From Priapulus caudatus (Eukaryota; Priapulida; Priapulimorpha; Priapulimorphida; Priapulidae), in the NCBI RefSeq assembly GCF_000485595.1, contig NW_014577171.1, positions 161,023 to 195,216 on the forward strand: DNA of 34,194 nt, read 5' to 3'. Within the stretch, counting starts at the first letter, position 1; each line of letters opens with the position of its first letter. The notes under the pieces were generated by a model, which was not told the DNA's origin, searched no databases, and saw only the letters and a program-made list of their open reading frames with translations. The position numbers and the translations under genes were made by a program. Shown one piece after another: positions 10,461 to 20,640 of this stretch.

Positions 10461-10957
10461 CGCTTTCCTCATTTCTAAGTAATTTTTTTTCAAATTTTTA
10501 ATAAGCGTTGTCAGAGTATCTTGACATTGTTGGTATGTTTTAATTCAGGATCTTTGCTTATGGAGGAAGCGAGCGTACGGGTAGTTTAACATCTGCGGCC
10601 CTTCACGCATAGTCGGTGCGTGCAGTTCTGTAGCTGAAACCTATCTAGCATATACCTGAGCACACCAAGATTAGATGCACATCATTCATTCATCATGCAT
10701 CAGTATTTACACACAAACGCACGCGCACGCACGCATCTATGAGATATTTCAGCGAATATTTGTTGTAAAATATCAAGCCTCACCGGACAGTTAGCTGTTC
10801 ATCGATCTATCACTAATAGATCTATCGCACACACATAGGCACAGAATCAGTATAACGTACTTGTAACGTAGTCCTGAATTATTTACGCGCTTTGTTGCGT
10901 CGATGGAGACGTATCATTACGTATATAACCTATGTTGATAACGTAATGACGGGTAAC
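10461..10957. other. Unique spacer, no gene recognised
   Basis: AT-leaning sequence with a short CA/CG-rich stretch at 10710-10735. No coding frame stands out. Confidence 0.45.
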
Positions 10958-11064
10958 CGTTGTCGCTGCTGCTGTCGCTGTCGCTGCTGCTACTGCTGCT
11001 ACTGCTGTCCCTGCTGCTGCTGCTGCTGCTGTCGCTGCTGCTGCTGCTGCTGCTGTCGCTGATG

Positions 11065-11113
<49 letters not shown>

Positions 11114-11205
11114 CGCTGTTGCTGCTGCTGCTACTGCTACTGCTACTACTACTGCTGCTGTCGTTGCTGCTGCTGCTGTCGTTGCTGCTGCTGCTGTTGC
11201 CGCTG

Positions 11206-11257
<52 letters not shown>
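10958..11257. repeat. CTG then CTA trinucleotide array ending at a gap
   Basis: CTG/GTC triplets to about 11203, then pure CTA triplets up to the N run. Assembly stops inside the array. Confidence 0.97.
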
Positions 11258-11267
11258 NNNNNNNNNN
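11258..11267. other. Assembly gap (10 N)
   Basis: Ten Ns between the CTA array and the outer edge of the left palindrome arm. The true gap length and the true junction are unknown. Confidence 0.99.
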
Positions 11268-11771
11268 ATCGAAAAATCCGTGACCAGTTATTTACGAATT
11301 GCAGATCGAAAATACAATAATTTCGTGACAGACGGCCTGATTTTTTTCTAATGAGTAACTCAACGTAAACCAATTAATGTGGTCTGCAATCTATAACGAT
11401 TAACGATCGCTGAGTTAGCATTGATTTGTTAATTTCCTTAACGAAATTGGCCTGAAATTTTGATTTGTATACTATGAAGATGTGTTTATTAGCTGCCTAC
11501 GGCTGCAAGTCACACAAACATCTGTATTGGCTGAAGAAGGTGTGCCTGAAATTGCGGTCGCTGGACAGTCGCTTTCCGCACAATGTTTGGTGGAAAATAG
11601 ACATAGGCCTACAATTCGTTTGTATATCGGTGTATGTGTGTAGGAGTGTATTGGTGTAACGTGCGCGCGCGCCGCGCATGGTGTGTGTGGTGTGTTGTGT
11701 GTGTTGTGTGTGTGTGTGTGCGTGCGTGTGTGTGTGTGTTTGTGTGTGGGTAGTGTGTGTTAGTGTGTTGC

Positions 11772-11804
<33 letters not shown>

Positions 11805-12175
11805 TTGTGTTGCGCGCGCAGCGCGTGTGTGGGTATGTACGTGTGTGTGCGTGTGCGTGTGCGTAATGAGAGAAGACAGTACAAGCGTCATGGCGCTAGG
11901 TCCCAGGCGCGCCATTGCGTAAATTAATTCGCTATTCGTTTGTCTTCTAGCGCAGTAAAAACAAAGAAGAAGGTATGCGACGAAACAGACAGGCCGCACG
12001 GCAGTCAGCTAGCAGACTACGACTACCGCAACACCTTATTCGCGCACGGCATCAGTTCCCGCGCGCCGGGTCACGCACACACACGCGGCATTGACGTAGT
12101 ACTACTCACATCTGCAGCCACATCACAAAAAACACACACACGGAGAGAGAGAAAAGAAAGAAGAGAGAGAGAGAA

Positions 12176-12220
<45 letters not shown>

Positions 12221-12954
12221 CAGAGAAGCAACCGACTCTACGCGCGCGCGCGAGTGTGTATTTTTCTTGACGCGCTTTGTGCGATCGCAGCGAACACAAC
12301 GGAAGGTGAGGTGTGAAGAATTCGCCGCGAGAGAGAGAGAGAAGAGAATAGTAGAACCGTGGCGCAATTTCCATTTGCTTTCGTGCCGCCGCGCGTCGGA
12401 GGAAATCGACGGTTGACCTTCACGCTGTGAGCGGCGAGGGTCATACAGCGGTGGGCCAACCGGCTGCCCGCGTGAACCGCCGTTTTTGTTGTGGGCCAGC
12501 TTGACGGCCGCCCGCCGCCGTCCCCGTGCATTGTGTGGACACCGGGCTGGCGGCGGCGTAGCAGCACGCGTACCGACACACGCACGGACGTACGCACGCG
12601 CTGATGCACACAGAGCGGACGTACGTCACACGGAGAACACGTGACACACGGACAAAACGCGCGCACAATATACGCATACACACACACAGCACACACCACA
12701 CAACAGCACACACACTGCGCATAGCACGTACACAGCATCGCAACACGCGCACACCTCGCGTACACGCACTGAGGGGATATGGAATAGAGTGTCACAGTTG
12801 AGCGCGCTATATGTAACATCTAGCCACCGTCAGCTGCCGCGGAGAGAGAGTTTAGGGCACAGCCACTACCATCATCCCGTGAATGAGCTCTCACGACAGG
12901 CCAAGCTACGCGCAGGAGATATGAGTGAGAGAGATATATGTTACTTCCCCGACT
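11268..12954 (-). repeat. Partial inverted copy of the roughly 4.1 kb complex unit
   Basis: Reverse complement of 19316-21006, and likewise of the start of the copy at 30190. It is cut by the 10-N gap, so the rest of the unit (the CA, NRF1-like and telomere-like modules) is missing here. It contains GT (11665-11870), AG (12130-12225) and CA-rich (12600-12770) arrays between unique blocks. The plus-strand frame at 11465-11659 is not kept in the other copies. Confidence 0.9.
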
Positions 12955-12979
12955 GTGTTGCCCAGCGATGAGCACACGC

Positions 12980-12997
12980 TTAGGAGGGAGAATAGAG

Positions 12998-13043
<46 letters not shown>

Positions 13044-13220
13044 AGCGAGAGAAGATAGAGCGATGGGAGGCGATAGAGAGAGAAAGGGAGAGAAGATAGA
13101 GCGATAAAGGAGAGAGTGAGATAGCGAAGCGAGAGCTGAGAGAGGCGAGAGAAGCGAGAACGAGAGAGAGAGAAGAACAGAAACAGAGAGACCGAGAGAG
13201 GGGGGGAGGAGAGAGGAGAG

Positions 13221-13251
<31 letters not shown>

Positions 13252-13285
13252 GGAGAGAGGCGAGAAGAGAGCGAGAGAGAGGAGT

Positions 13286-13319
<34 letters not shown>

Positions 13320-13370
13320 CCGAGAGAGAGAGGAGAAGAGAGAGAGAGACGAGAGAGAGAGAAATGAGAG

Positions 13371-13401
<31 letters not shown>

Positions 13402-13430
13402 GGAAGGGAGCTAGGGAGTACGAAAAGAGA
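12980..13430. repeat. AG polypurine array
   Basis: About 450 bp of AG/GAGA sequence, nearly all purine on the plus strand. It is the counterpart of the CT array at 19020-19295 in the other palindrome arm, but longer. Confidence 0.95.
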
Positions 13431-13752
13431 GAGCGTGTGTCGTGTGTGCCCGCGCGCTGATGCGCCTCTGGAATGCGTTCGCGCGCCGTTTCTTGGAATT
13501 CGGCCAGAAACACTTTACCTGGGCTGCCGAAGAGGTGCGGCGGCACGCGCGCCAGCAAAGCGACGGCAGCGTATCGACACACTTGCAGCATCAACAGAGC
13601 AGCATCATAGCAGCAGGCAAAGCAGGGCGCAGGCACAGGGCAGCAGCAGGCAGCAGCAGCAATAGTAAGAGGTATACGTGATAACGATATTCGTCGCTTA
13701 AAACGCCATGCGGCGATAGAATGAACGACGTCGGCGACGACGACGATCGACG

Positions 13753-14038
13753 ATGACGAAAATGCCGGAAGAGTAGGCGAACATCAGCAGCCATTGCAGG
13801 CGGCGTCTAGCTGTGGCGTTCGTGCTCGTGTTGGTGGTTCGTGGCCGGGCGGTGGAGCCGACCGCAAGCGACAACAAGACGATGAGCGAAGACGACGTCG
13901 ACGAACAGAACGACGTGTGTGACAGCGTGTGCACGTGCAGTGAGTCCGGACTGTCACGGCTGCATCCGACCGAAACAGGCCTGACGCTACATTCCACAGG
14001 CTGGCCGAGTGACGAGTGATGGCTAACATCTCCGAAAT
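13753..14038 (+). pseudogene. LRRNT first exon, left-arm copy, frame broken
   Basis: Counterpart of the open minus-strand exon at 18461-18726 in the right palindrome arm. The same words are present: ATGACGAAA start context; signal-peptide core codons around 13815-13850; GTGTGTGACAGCGTGTGCACGTGC encoding the first three LRRNT cysteines at about 13914-13938; and the splice donor GTAAGT at 14039. Several one-base insertions relative to the right copy (for example after ATGACGAA, in the signal sequence, and downstream of the Cys-x-Cys pair) shift the frame repeatedly. Either this copy has decayed, or these are consensus errors and both copies are intact in the real genome. Only the local frame 13813-14019 stays open. 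Confidence 0.6.
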
Positions 14039-14118
14039 GTAAGTACAATAATAACAACCTACACCGCCTACTGTGAGGCGCTTGCAATCTAAGTGTCAGT
14101 AGCTTAACGAAGACAAGG

Positions 14119-14145
14119 ATATATATTATAATATATATATATATA

Positions 14146-14199
<54 letters not shown>

Positions 14200-14400
14200 A
14201 TGTGTGTTGGTGTGTGCGTGTGACCGTGTGTGTGTGTGTGCGTACTGGCGTGCGTGCGGCCGTGCCGTGCGTGGGCGTGGCGTGCGTGGCGTGGCGTGTG
14301 TGTAATGTATCGTGTGGTGTGTTGTGTGTGGTGCGTGCGTGCGTGCGTGGGCGTGCGTGCGTGGCGTGTGCGTGCGTGTATGCATTTATGTATGTTGAAT
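14119..14400. repeat. TA array joined to GT/GCGT array
   Basis: TA repeats (14119-14175) pass directly into GT and then GCGT repeats (to about 14380). Matches the CA/CACG plus TA block at 18260-18390 in the right arm. Confidence 0.95.
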
Positions 14401-14652
14401 ATACAGGGTGTGTTATGTATCGCTATATAGCGGCTGGTAAACTGATAGCAGCACAGGGCACGTCCGTCGTGTCATTGTGTACACGCGAATACGAAATTAA
14501 TTCGCGTAATTATGTCAGGACCATCCATTGTTGAGTCACTAATGTGCGTGGCGTGTGTGCGTGAGTGCACGCGCTGTGTGCGTGCGTGGGTGACTTGGTT
14601 TCCAATTAATAATAGCGGAATAGGTTTGGCTAATGTGGGGGGTGAACAGTGT

Positions 14653-14695
14653 AATATATAATATAATATATATACATATATATATAATATATACA

Positions 14696-14728
<33 letters not shown>

Positions 14729-14740
14729 TAAATATAATAA
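14653..14740. repeat. TA microsatellite
   Basis: TATATA-rich tract with AATAT interruptions. Confidence 0.9.
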
Positions 14741-14784
14741 CATTGTGATGACAAACCACGCCGGTCTTAAGCCTACATACCAGG

Positions 14785-14945
14785 CGGCGGAAGCGACGTA
14801 AAGACGACGTCATCAATGACGTCATCGCCTCTGCACAAGTTCACGGCCCCCGCTGGCCACTGTCCGCTCACTGGCGGGGCGGGGCGGAGGGTGAGGGAGG
14901 AGAAGCGAAAGCCGCCTTAAGTCATTAGCCACCGCATATATGAAT
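14785..14945 (+). promoter_or_regulatory. Promoter-like cluster: CREs, GC boxes, TATA-like motif
   Basis: GACGTCAT (about 14806-14813) and a full CRE palindrome TGACGTCA (14817-14824) lie about 50 bp before tandem GC boxes GGCGGGGCGGGGCGG (14873-14887). A TATA-like CATATATG follows at about 14935-14942. CRE/ATF, SP1/KLF and TATA-binding protein are the known binders of such motifs. The spacing suits a plus-strand start near 14965-14975, but no exon is recognisable downstream, so this is a motif-based inference only. Confidence 0.35.
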
Positions 14946-15039
14946 TCTCCACCGTCCTGATGCCCGCTCGGTGGGTGCTCGCAAGAGCAAAGTCGACCTC
15001 ACCCGCATGCACATTCCGAAGGAGTTAAGATAGTTTAGC

Positions 15040-15690
15040 AATTCTGTCACTACGCGCGACGCTTAGATGACTTGATGTCGTCACCGACTGCTTTGTGACA
15101 TGCTTTGCTGCCCGCGGCTGTGACATCGCGCGATGGACAATGATTAACAGTGACGGTGATGAAGTATTATCGCTGTAGTGCCGCCGTCGAAATTCACGAC
15201 ACGTTAAGTTGAATCGAGACGATTTCGCAATTGATCTCGTCACAGAGTGCGGCAAAGAAGACAGACAGAGAGAGAGTGACGCATATATACGACAGTGACG
15301 GCCTCGTCCGAGCTGTCATCACTCACACACGCACGCACGTACCCACATAGCACGCAAGCGCGTGCAGCAGCACAACACACACACGCGGCACCGCACGCAC
15401 GCACGCGCGCACACACACGCGCACGCACACACGCAGCAGCAGCACACAACGCACACACACACCAACGCCCGAGCTGGCTGTTGCTAATATTCGTCTGCTG
15501 TGACGTAACTCATTTAAGCGGGCGGACGAGGCTTGTCCTGTATAGCGCGACCAACGGTCCGCGGCCCCGCTCTTGACATATATCGTCACCGCGGCAACCA
15601 CTCGGAATAAATCATTTACGGCGAACACATACACTTTTGAAGCTGAAATGTCACGCGCAGTATCATGGGGCCGCTCAATATACCCGCCTC
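15040..15690. other. Unique DNA around a CA/CG-rich repeat
   Basis: 15040-15310 and 15476-15690 are mixed-composition DNA without recognised genes. Between them is CA/CGCA repeat sequence (15320-15475). TGTGACGTAA, a CRE-like site, lies at about 15499-15508. Confidence 0.5.
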
Positions 15691-15744
15691 TAGCTCTGTC
15701 CTCTGTTCTCTGCTCTCGTCTCTCTCTCTCTCTCTCTCACTCTC

Positions 15745-15798
<54 letters not shown>

Positions 15799-16284
15799 CT
15801 CATACTGCCTTCGCTCTCATGCTCTCTCTCTCTCTCTCTCTCATCTCTCATCTCTACTTCTCTCTCTGGCTCTCTCTCTCTCTCGGCTCTCTGCTCACTG
15901 TCTTTTTCTCTTCTTCTGTCTGTCTGTCTGTCTGTCTCTTTCTCTCTCACACGCTCTGCTCTCTCTCCTCTCTCTCTGTCCTCCTCTTTCTATTCTGTCT
16001 GTGCTGGTCTCTCTCAGTCTCTCTTTCTCTCTGCCTCTCCTGTCTATGCTGGTATTTCCTTGGGCTTGCGAGCCAATGTCCTGCTCACTCCTCTCTGCTC
16101 GGCCTTCGCCGCTCTCGCCCTGCTCTTTTCCCTCCTCTCACGCCTTGCCCTTGTCTGCTTCTTTTCTCTCTCAGCTCTCTCATCCTCGCTCTCCTCTATC
16201 TCGCTCTCTCTTCTGCTCTGCTCTCCTCTCTCTGCTCTCTCTCTCGTCTTCTCTATCTCGCTACTCTTCTCTCTCCTCTCTCTC

Positions 16285-16316
<32 letters not shown>

Positions 16317-16377
16317 AAATCTCGCGTCTCTTTCTTCTACTCTCTCTCTCTCTAGCTCGTCCTCTCTCTCTCTCTCT
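15690..16377. repeat. Long CT polypyrimidine array
   Basis: About 690 bp of CT/CTCT and CTG-interrupted pyrimidine-rich sequence. The purer ends (15719-15840 and 16270-16377) flank a more degenerate middle that includes TCTG tetranucleotides (about 15915-15938). Leu/Ser frames up to 260 codons are readings of the array. Confidence 0.95.
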
Positions 16378-16460
16378 AATATATATATATATATATATAT
16401 TTAATTTCTTTATTTATATATATATATATAATATATATAATATTTATATGGCATATATTA
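16378..16460. repeat. TA microsatellite
   Basis: TA repeats with a short TTTAATTTC interruption, directly joined to the CT array. Confidence 0.9.
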
Positions 16461-16969
16461 TCTGTATTTATATATGCAGCGTAGAATGCTTGATACAGCG
16501 AATGATGAAATCAATGCCAGTAGTTGGGTCATGCACAGGCGTTGTTTCTCTCTTCTTCACTTTCTACCTCTCGGGCATGGGCTGTTTATTAACCTCTAGA
16601 CGTCCACGCGCCGTCGTGTGGCGCTTGCGAGGTGTTCCACCGATCTTAGGCCATTCCAGCCGACTTGCCGGCCACGGGCGACAGTCTAGGTAACCTTGTG
16701 TGAAAGTTTCGTTTTGCCCCTGCGAGTATGTAGGCTACTAGCAATCTCGACTCCCACAGATTCTTGCGTCACTTGCCCAAACATATTGTTGGGTGCGCTT
16801 GCTGCCGCCGCCAGCCGCGCCTCGTCGTCGCCGTTCGTCGTCTTCGACGAAGCGTGCGGGTTCACGTGTCTGCAAGGGCCGACAAGCGAGTATGGGGCGG
16901 GCTCGGTTGTCTCCCTACCTATTAGTAAGCCAGCTAGGCATTGCACGGCTGGCTAAAATGTAGTACATG
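16461..16969. other. Unique DNA, possible coding, unassigned
   Basis: Low-repeat sequence with open frames on both strands over 16686-16956 (87 codons each) and no domain I recognise. On the minus strand a CTTGCAG acceptor-like motif (about 16873-16879) precedes an open stretch. This could be an exon downstream of the candidate at 17299-17357, but nothing confirms it. Confidence 0.25.
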
Positions 16970-17125
16970 CAGCTCTCTCTCTCCTCTTGCCGACTCTCTC
17001 TCATCTCTCTTCTCTCTCTCTCTCTCTCATCCTCTCCTGTTGCTTTCTCTCTCTTTTGCTCTCTCTCTCTCTCTCTCCCTCTCCCTGTTGCTTTCTCTCT
17101 CTTTTGCTCTCTCTCTCTATCTCTC
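16970..17125. repeat. CT microsatellite, three subtracts
   Basis: CT repeats with a duplicated TGTTGCTTTCTCTCTCTTTT segment (about 17039 and 17087), a local higher-order period of about 48 bp. Confidence 0.9.
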
Positions 17126-17298
17126 GTGCGTATGTGATATGCACACGCGTGTACGTGTACGTGTTCGAATGCGTGCACGTGTACACGAGATCGTGCGAGT
17201 GCTGCGCGCGCGTATGCGTGCACGCGTGCAGGAGTTCGTGCATACGTCCTCCCGATACATTTCTTGAATATCGGGGTATATGCTCTCCAAGCACTCAC

Positions 17299-17357
17299 CA
17301 TGGTCCATCGCTGGGTCAAACATTGCGTCAGCAGCTGGTGCTGGCAGGTCAACCATG
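17299..17357 (-). CDS. Candidate internal exon, unassigned
   Basis: On the minus strand a CGCTCAG acceptor-like motif is followed by 59 bp of open sequence reading about MVDLPAPAADAMFDPAMDH. A strong donor ATG|GTGAGT follows, with GT at 17298-17297. The frame is also open upstream to about 17401. The peptide is not low-complexity, unlike almost everything else here, but I recognise no family, and the polypyrimidine tract before the acceptor is weak. It could be chance. Confidence 0.2.
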
Positions 17358-17461
17358 CTGAGCGTCTCAACCTTATGCGATTTGCCTTTACATAGGACCA
17401 ATATCGAATGTGTATAGAGGAAGACTGTGAGAGGAGGAAGATGGAAGGCAGCATAGAATAT

Positions 17462-17608
17462 GGTTCGGTTAGTGTTAGGGCTAGGGTTAGTGATAGGGTT
17501 AGGGTTAGCTGCAGGGTTAGGGTTAGTGTTAGGGTTAGTGTTCGGAATTGGGTCTTAAGGGTGAGGTTAGGGAAAGTGTTAGTGTTAGGATTAGGTTAGG
17601 GTAGTTAG
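17462..17608 (+). repeat. Degenerate interstitial TTAGGG-like block
   Basis: Runs of GGTTAG, TAGGG and GTTAGTG repeats with several exact GGGTTAGGGTTAG stretches, interrupted about 17540-17560. TTAGGG is the telomere repeat of most non-arthropod animals. The block is degenerate and internal, so it is an interstitial telomere-like sequence and not a chromosome end. Confidence 0.75.
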
Positions 17609-17811
17609 GTCGGGTGAGAGTGCGCCGGTCAGCGTCGTCAGTGTTACGTGTAAAGAGATGGAAGATCGTCAAGGGTGAAATATGTGCGTGTGTGCGTGCG
17701 CGCGTGCCTGCGTACGTGCGATGTATTGCATTGTGAAATCAGTAATTCATTGGAACTGGTGCGATCCCACGACTCACGTGGCACCGGCCGATCGCGTAAT
17801 TCTGTTCACGT

Positions 17812-17842
<31 letters not shown>

Positions 17843-17939
17843 TACCAAACCGCAACCTCACTGTGTAACACACTACAGCTACTACACTACACTACACTAC
17901 AGCTACCGGAATGTTGACCATAACACGGATTAAAGCTCG
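17609..17939 (+). other. Unique DNA with internal poly-A tract
   Basis: A run of about 27 A residues (17815-17842) is preceded by TCACGTTATT and followed by short CACTA repeats (about 17880-17900). GGTGCGATCCC (17759-17769) resembles a polymerase III B box with two mismatches, which would fit a SINE tail. I find no A box at the right distance and no target duplication, so a SINE is not called. Confidence 0.3.
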
Positions 17940-18085
17940 GCAGCAGCAGCAATAGTTGTGGTAGTATTAGTAATAGTAGTAGTAGTAGTAGTAGTATTGT
18001 ATTTAGTAGTATTAGTAGTATGTAGTAGTAGTAGTAGTAAGTAGTAGTGCAGTAGTAAGTAGTAGTAGTATGTAGTAGTAGGAGC
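17940..18085. repeat. TAG/GCA trinucleotide array
   Basis: Short GCA run, then TAG/GTA repeats with TAT interruptions to about 18085. Confidence 0.95.
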
Positions 18086-18259
18086 GGCAGGCAGTCACGC
18101 ACACACGCACTCACGCACACACGCACGCACATAGTGACTCAACAATGGATGGCTTGACATAATTACGAATTAATTTCGTATTCGCGTGTACACAATGACA
18201 CGACGGACGTGCCCTGTGCTGTATCAAGTTTACCAGGTATATAGATACATAACACATAT

Positions 18260-18286
18260 GTATATTCATACACACACACATACACA

Positions 18287-18354
<68 letters not shown>

Positions 18355-18390
18355 CACACGTACACATATAATATAATATATATCCTTGTC
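18260..18390. repeat. CA/CACG array plus TA tract
   Basis: CACG tetranucleotides (18285-18340) inside CA repeats, followed by TA-rich sequence. Counterpart of 14119-14400. Confidence 0.95.
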
Positions 18391-18460
18391 TTCGTTAAGT
18401 ACGTGACACTAGATTGCAGCGCTCACAGTAGGCGTGTGTAGTTGTTATTATTGTACTTAC

Positions 18461-18726
18461 ATTTCGGAGATGTTAGCCATCCACTCGTCACTCGGCAGCT
18501 GTGGAATTGAGGTCAGGCTGTTCGGTCGGATGCAGGTGACAGTCCGACTCCTGCACGTGCACACGCTGTCACACACGTCGTCTGTCGTCGACGTCGTCTT
18601 CGTCATCGTCGTCGTTGTCGTGCGGTCGGCTGCCACCGCCGGCACGAACACCAACACGAGCACGAACGCACAGCAGACGCCGCTGAAGGCTGCTGATGTT
18701 CGCCTACTCTTCCGGCATTTCGTCAT
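18461..18726 (-). CDS. First exon of a leucine-rich-repeat protein: signal peptide plus LRRNT cap (partial)
   Basis: The open minus-strand frame has a basic n-region (MTKCRKSRR), a hydrophobic core (CCAFVLVLVFVPAVAA) and a likely cleavage after AVAA. A Thr-rich linker follows, then cysteines spaced C-x3-C-x-C-x6-C (CDSVCTC, then TVTC) and LTSIPQLPSD. That spacing and the LxxIPxxxP tail are the signature of the N-terminal cap of extracellular LRR proteins such as slit, LGR-type receptors and LRIG/LRRC proteins. The frame then meets a strong donor, AAAT|GTAAGT, with the exon ending at 18461 in phase 2. Phase-2 introns after the LRRNT are usual in LGR-type receptor genes. The start chosen is the Met at 18726; in-frame Mets up to 18765 would add a Thr-rich stretch. 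Later exons would lie at lower coordinates but none is recognised, so the parent protein is unknown. Confidence 0.6.
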
Positions 18727-19019
18727 CGTCATCGTCGTCATCGTCGTCGTCGCCGACGTCGTCATTCTATCGCCGCATGCGTTTAATCGACGAATATCGT
18801 TATCACGTATACCTCTACTATGCTGCTGCTGCTGCTGCTGCCGCCACTGCTGCTGCTGCTATGATGCTGATCCTGTGATGCTGCAAGGTGTCGATACGCT
18901 GCCGTCGCTTGCTGCGCGCGTGCTGCGCCACCTCTCGGAGCCCAGGTAAAGTGTTTCTGGCCGAATTCCAAGAAACGGCCGCGCGGACGTTCCAAGGCGA
19001 TCACGCGGGCACACACACA

Positions 19020-19218
19020 CACGCTCTCTCTTTCTTCCTAGCTCCCCCTCTCCACCCTCTCTCTCTCTCTCTCTCTGTTTTCCTGTCTTTCTCTCTCTCT
19101 CGCTCTCGCTCTCTCACTCTCTCGCTCTCTTTCTTGCTCTCGCTCGCTATCTCACTCTCTCTCTCTATCGCTCTTTCTCTCTCGCTTTCTCTCTCTATCG
19201 CTCCCTCGCTCTATCTCT

Positions 19219-19287
<69 letters not shown>

Positions 19288-19295
19288 CCTCTAAG
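19020..19295. repeat. CT polypyrimidine array
   Basis: CT with TCGC and CTAT variants, pure at 19224-19283. Counterpart of the AG array at 12980-13430. Confidence 0.95.
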
Positions 19296-20339
19296 CGTGT
19301 GTATCGCTGGAACACAGTCGGGGAGAAGCTAGCTGTGTTGACAGCGAGGGATGCCGGCCAGGTAGCTGGGCTGTCGTAAGAGCTCGCATCACGGGACTGA
19401 ATGGTAGTGGCTTGTGCTACATTCTCTCGCGGCAGCTGACGATGGTAGAGTTATGATATAAGGCCTCACTAGGTGACACGAGTTCCAACGCCGGGCATGT
19501 GCGTGCGTGTACGCGAGTGTGCGTGTGCGTGCGTGTAAGCGTGTATGCGAGTGTGTGTGTGTGTGTGTGTGATATGCGTATATGTGGCGCGCAGTTTGTC
19601 CGGTGTCACCGATGTGTCCGATGCGTACGTCCGTCATGTGTGCATCAGCGCGTGGCGTAACGGTCGTTGCGTGTGTCGGTAACCGTGTGTAACGCCGCCC
19701 GAGCGGTGTCCACACAATGCCCGGGGCGGCGGCGGCCGGCGTCGAGCGGCAGCGGCGGTTCAACGGGGAGCCGTTGGCAACGCTGTTGAACCTCGCCGCT
19801 CACAGGTGAAAGGTCAACGTTCGATTTCTGCTCGCGACGCGCGCGCGGCGAAAGCAAAACTGGAAAATTGCGGCCACGGTTCTACCTTTCCCTTCCTCTC
19901 TCTCTCTCTCGTCGGAATTCTTCACACCCAGCTCTGTGTTCCCGCGATCGCACAAAGCGCAAGAAAAATACACACCTCGCGCGCGGCTTAGGTCGGTTGC
20001 TCTCTGTCCTCTCTCGAATTTCCCCTCATCTCTCTTTCCTACTCTCTCTCTTTCTTCTCTTCTCGTGTGTGTGTTTGCGTGAATTGTGTGGGTGAGAGTG
20101 AGTAGTACTACGTCAATGCGCGTGTGTGTTTGAGCGTGACCGGCCGGCGGAACTGATGCCGGTGGGCGATCGAATAAACCTGTGTGGGTAGTCGTAGCTG
20201 TAGCTGGACTGCCGTGGCATTGCTGTCGTCGATACTTCTCTTTGTTTATGCGCTAGAAAGGACATACCGGAATGAGCGAATTAATTCACGCAATTGCCAC
20301 GCTGACCACCGCCAGTGACGTGTATGTGTTCTCTTCATT

Positions 20340-20640
20340 ACGCACACGCACAGCACACACCACACGTACACGACGTACACACGCGCCGCGCGCACACACA
20401 CACCCACACACACACCACACGACACACACACACACACACACACAACTCACACCACCGACTAACACACACACACCACACAGCAAAACACACCGCAACGAAC
20501 ACGCACCACACACACACACACAGCAGTCACACCACACACACATCACACACACCCACACACAACACAGCACACAGCACGCGCGGCTAGCGCGGCGGCACTG
20601 CGCCGCAGACGTACACACGCATACACCCTACACACATACA
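20340..20640. repeat. CA array with CG cores (copy I)
   Basis: CA repeats with GC-alternating cores at about 20381-20392 and 20574-20600. Confidence 0.95.

Larger units (their letters stand above)
11268..14600. repeat. Left arm of large inverted repeat
   Basis: Reverse-complement match to about 18095-21006 along its whole length. Landmarks in matching order: the block after the gap against 20780-21006; the GT array with CG cores against CA at 20340-20640; the GC-rich block 12290-12560 against 19690-19960; the AG array 12980-13430 against CT 19020-19295; the LRRNT exon 13753-14038 against 18461-18726; the TA/GT block 14120-14395 against 18260-18390; TTGAGTCACTA at about 14530 against TAGTGACTCAA at about 18130. 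Arms differ by many small indels and microsatellite lengths, so the arms are not freshly homogenised, or the consensus is poor. Confidence 0.92.
14601..18094. other. Palindrome spacer
   Basis: Single-copy central segment between the inverted arms. In order it holds a TA array (14653-14740), a promoter-like cluster (14785-14945), unique DNA (14946-15320), CA/CG repeats (15320-15475), unique DNA (15476-15690), a long CT array (15690-16377), TA repeats (16378-16460), unique DNA (16461-16970), CT (16970-17125), a GTGC-rich stretch with unique DNA (17126-17461), a TTAGGG-like block (17462-17608), unique DNA with a poly-A run, and a TAG array (17940-18085). I find no LRR-coding exon that would continue either facing LRRNT exon. 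Confidence 0.7.

Noticed and set aside
11465-11659. 64-codon plus-strand frame in the inverted unit copy
   Set aside because: The corresponding sequence in copies I, II and III has frameshifts and no shared peptide.
15573-16355. Plus-strand Leu/Ser-rich frames of up to 260 codons, membrane-protein-like
   Set aside because: Readings of the CT array; hydrophobicity comes from CTC and TCT codons.
17620-17842. SINE with poly-A tail
   Set aside because: A 27-A run and a B-box-like GGTGCGATCCC are present, but no A box, target duplication or second copy was found.
18260-18375. CRISPR-like regular array
   Set aside because: It is a CACG/CA microsatellite with no spacers.
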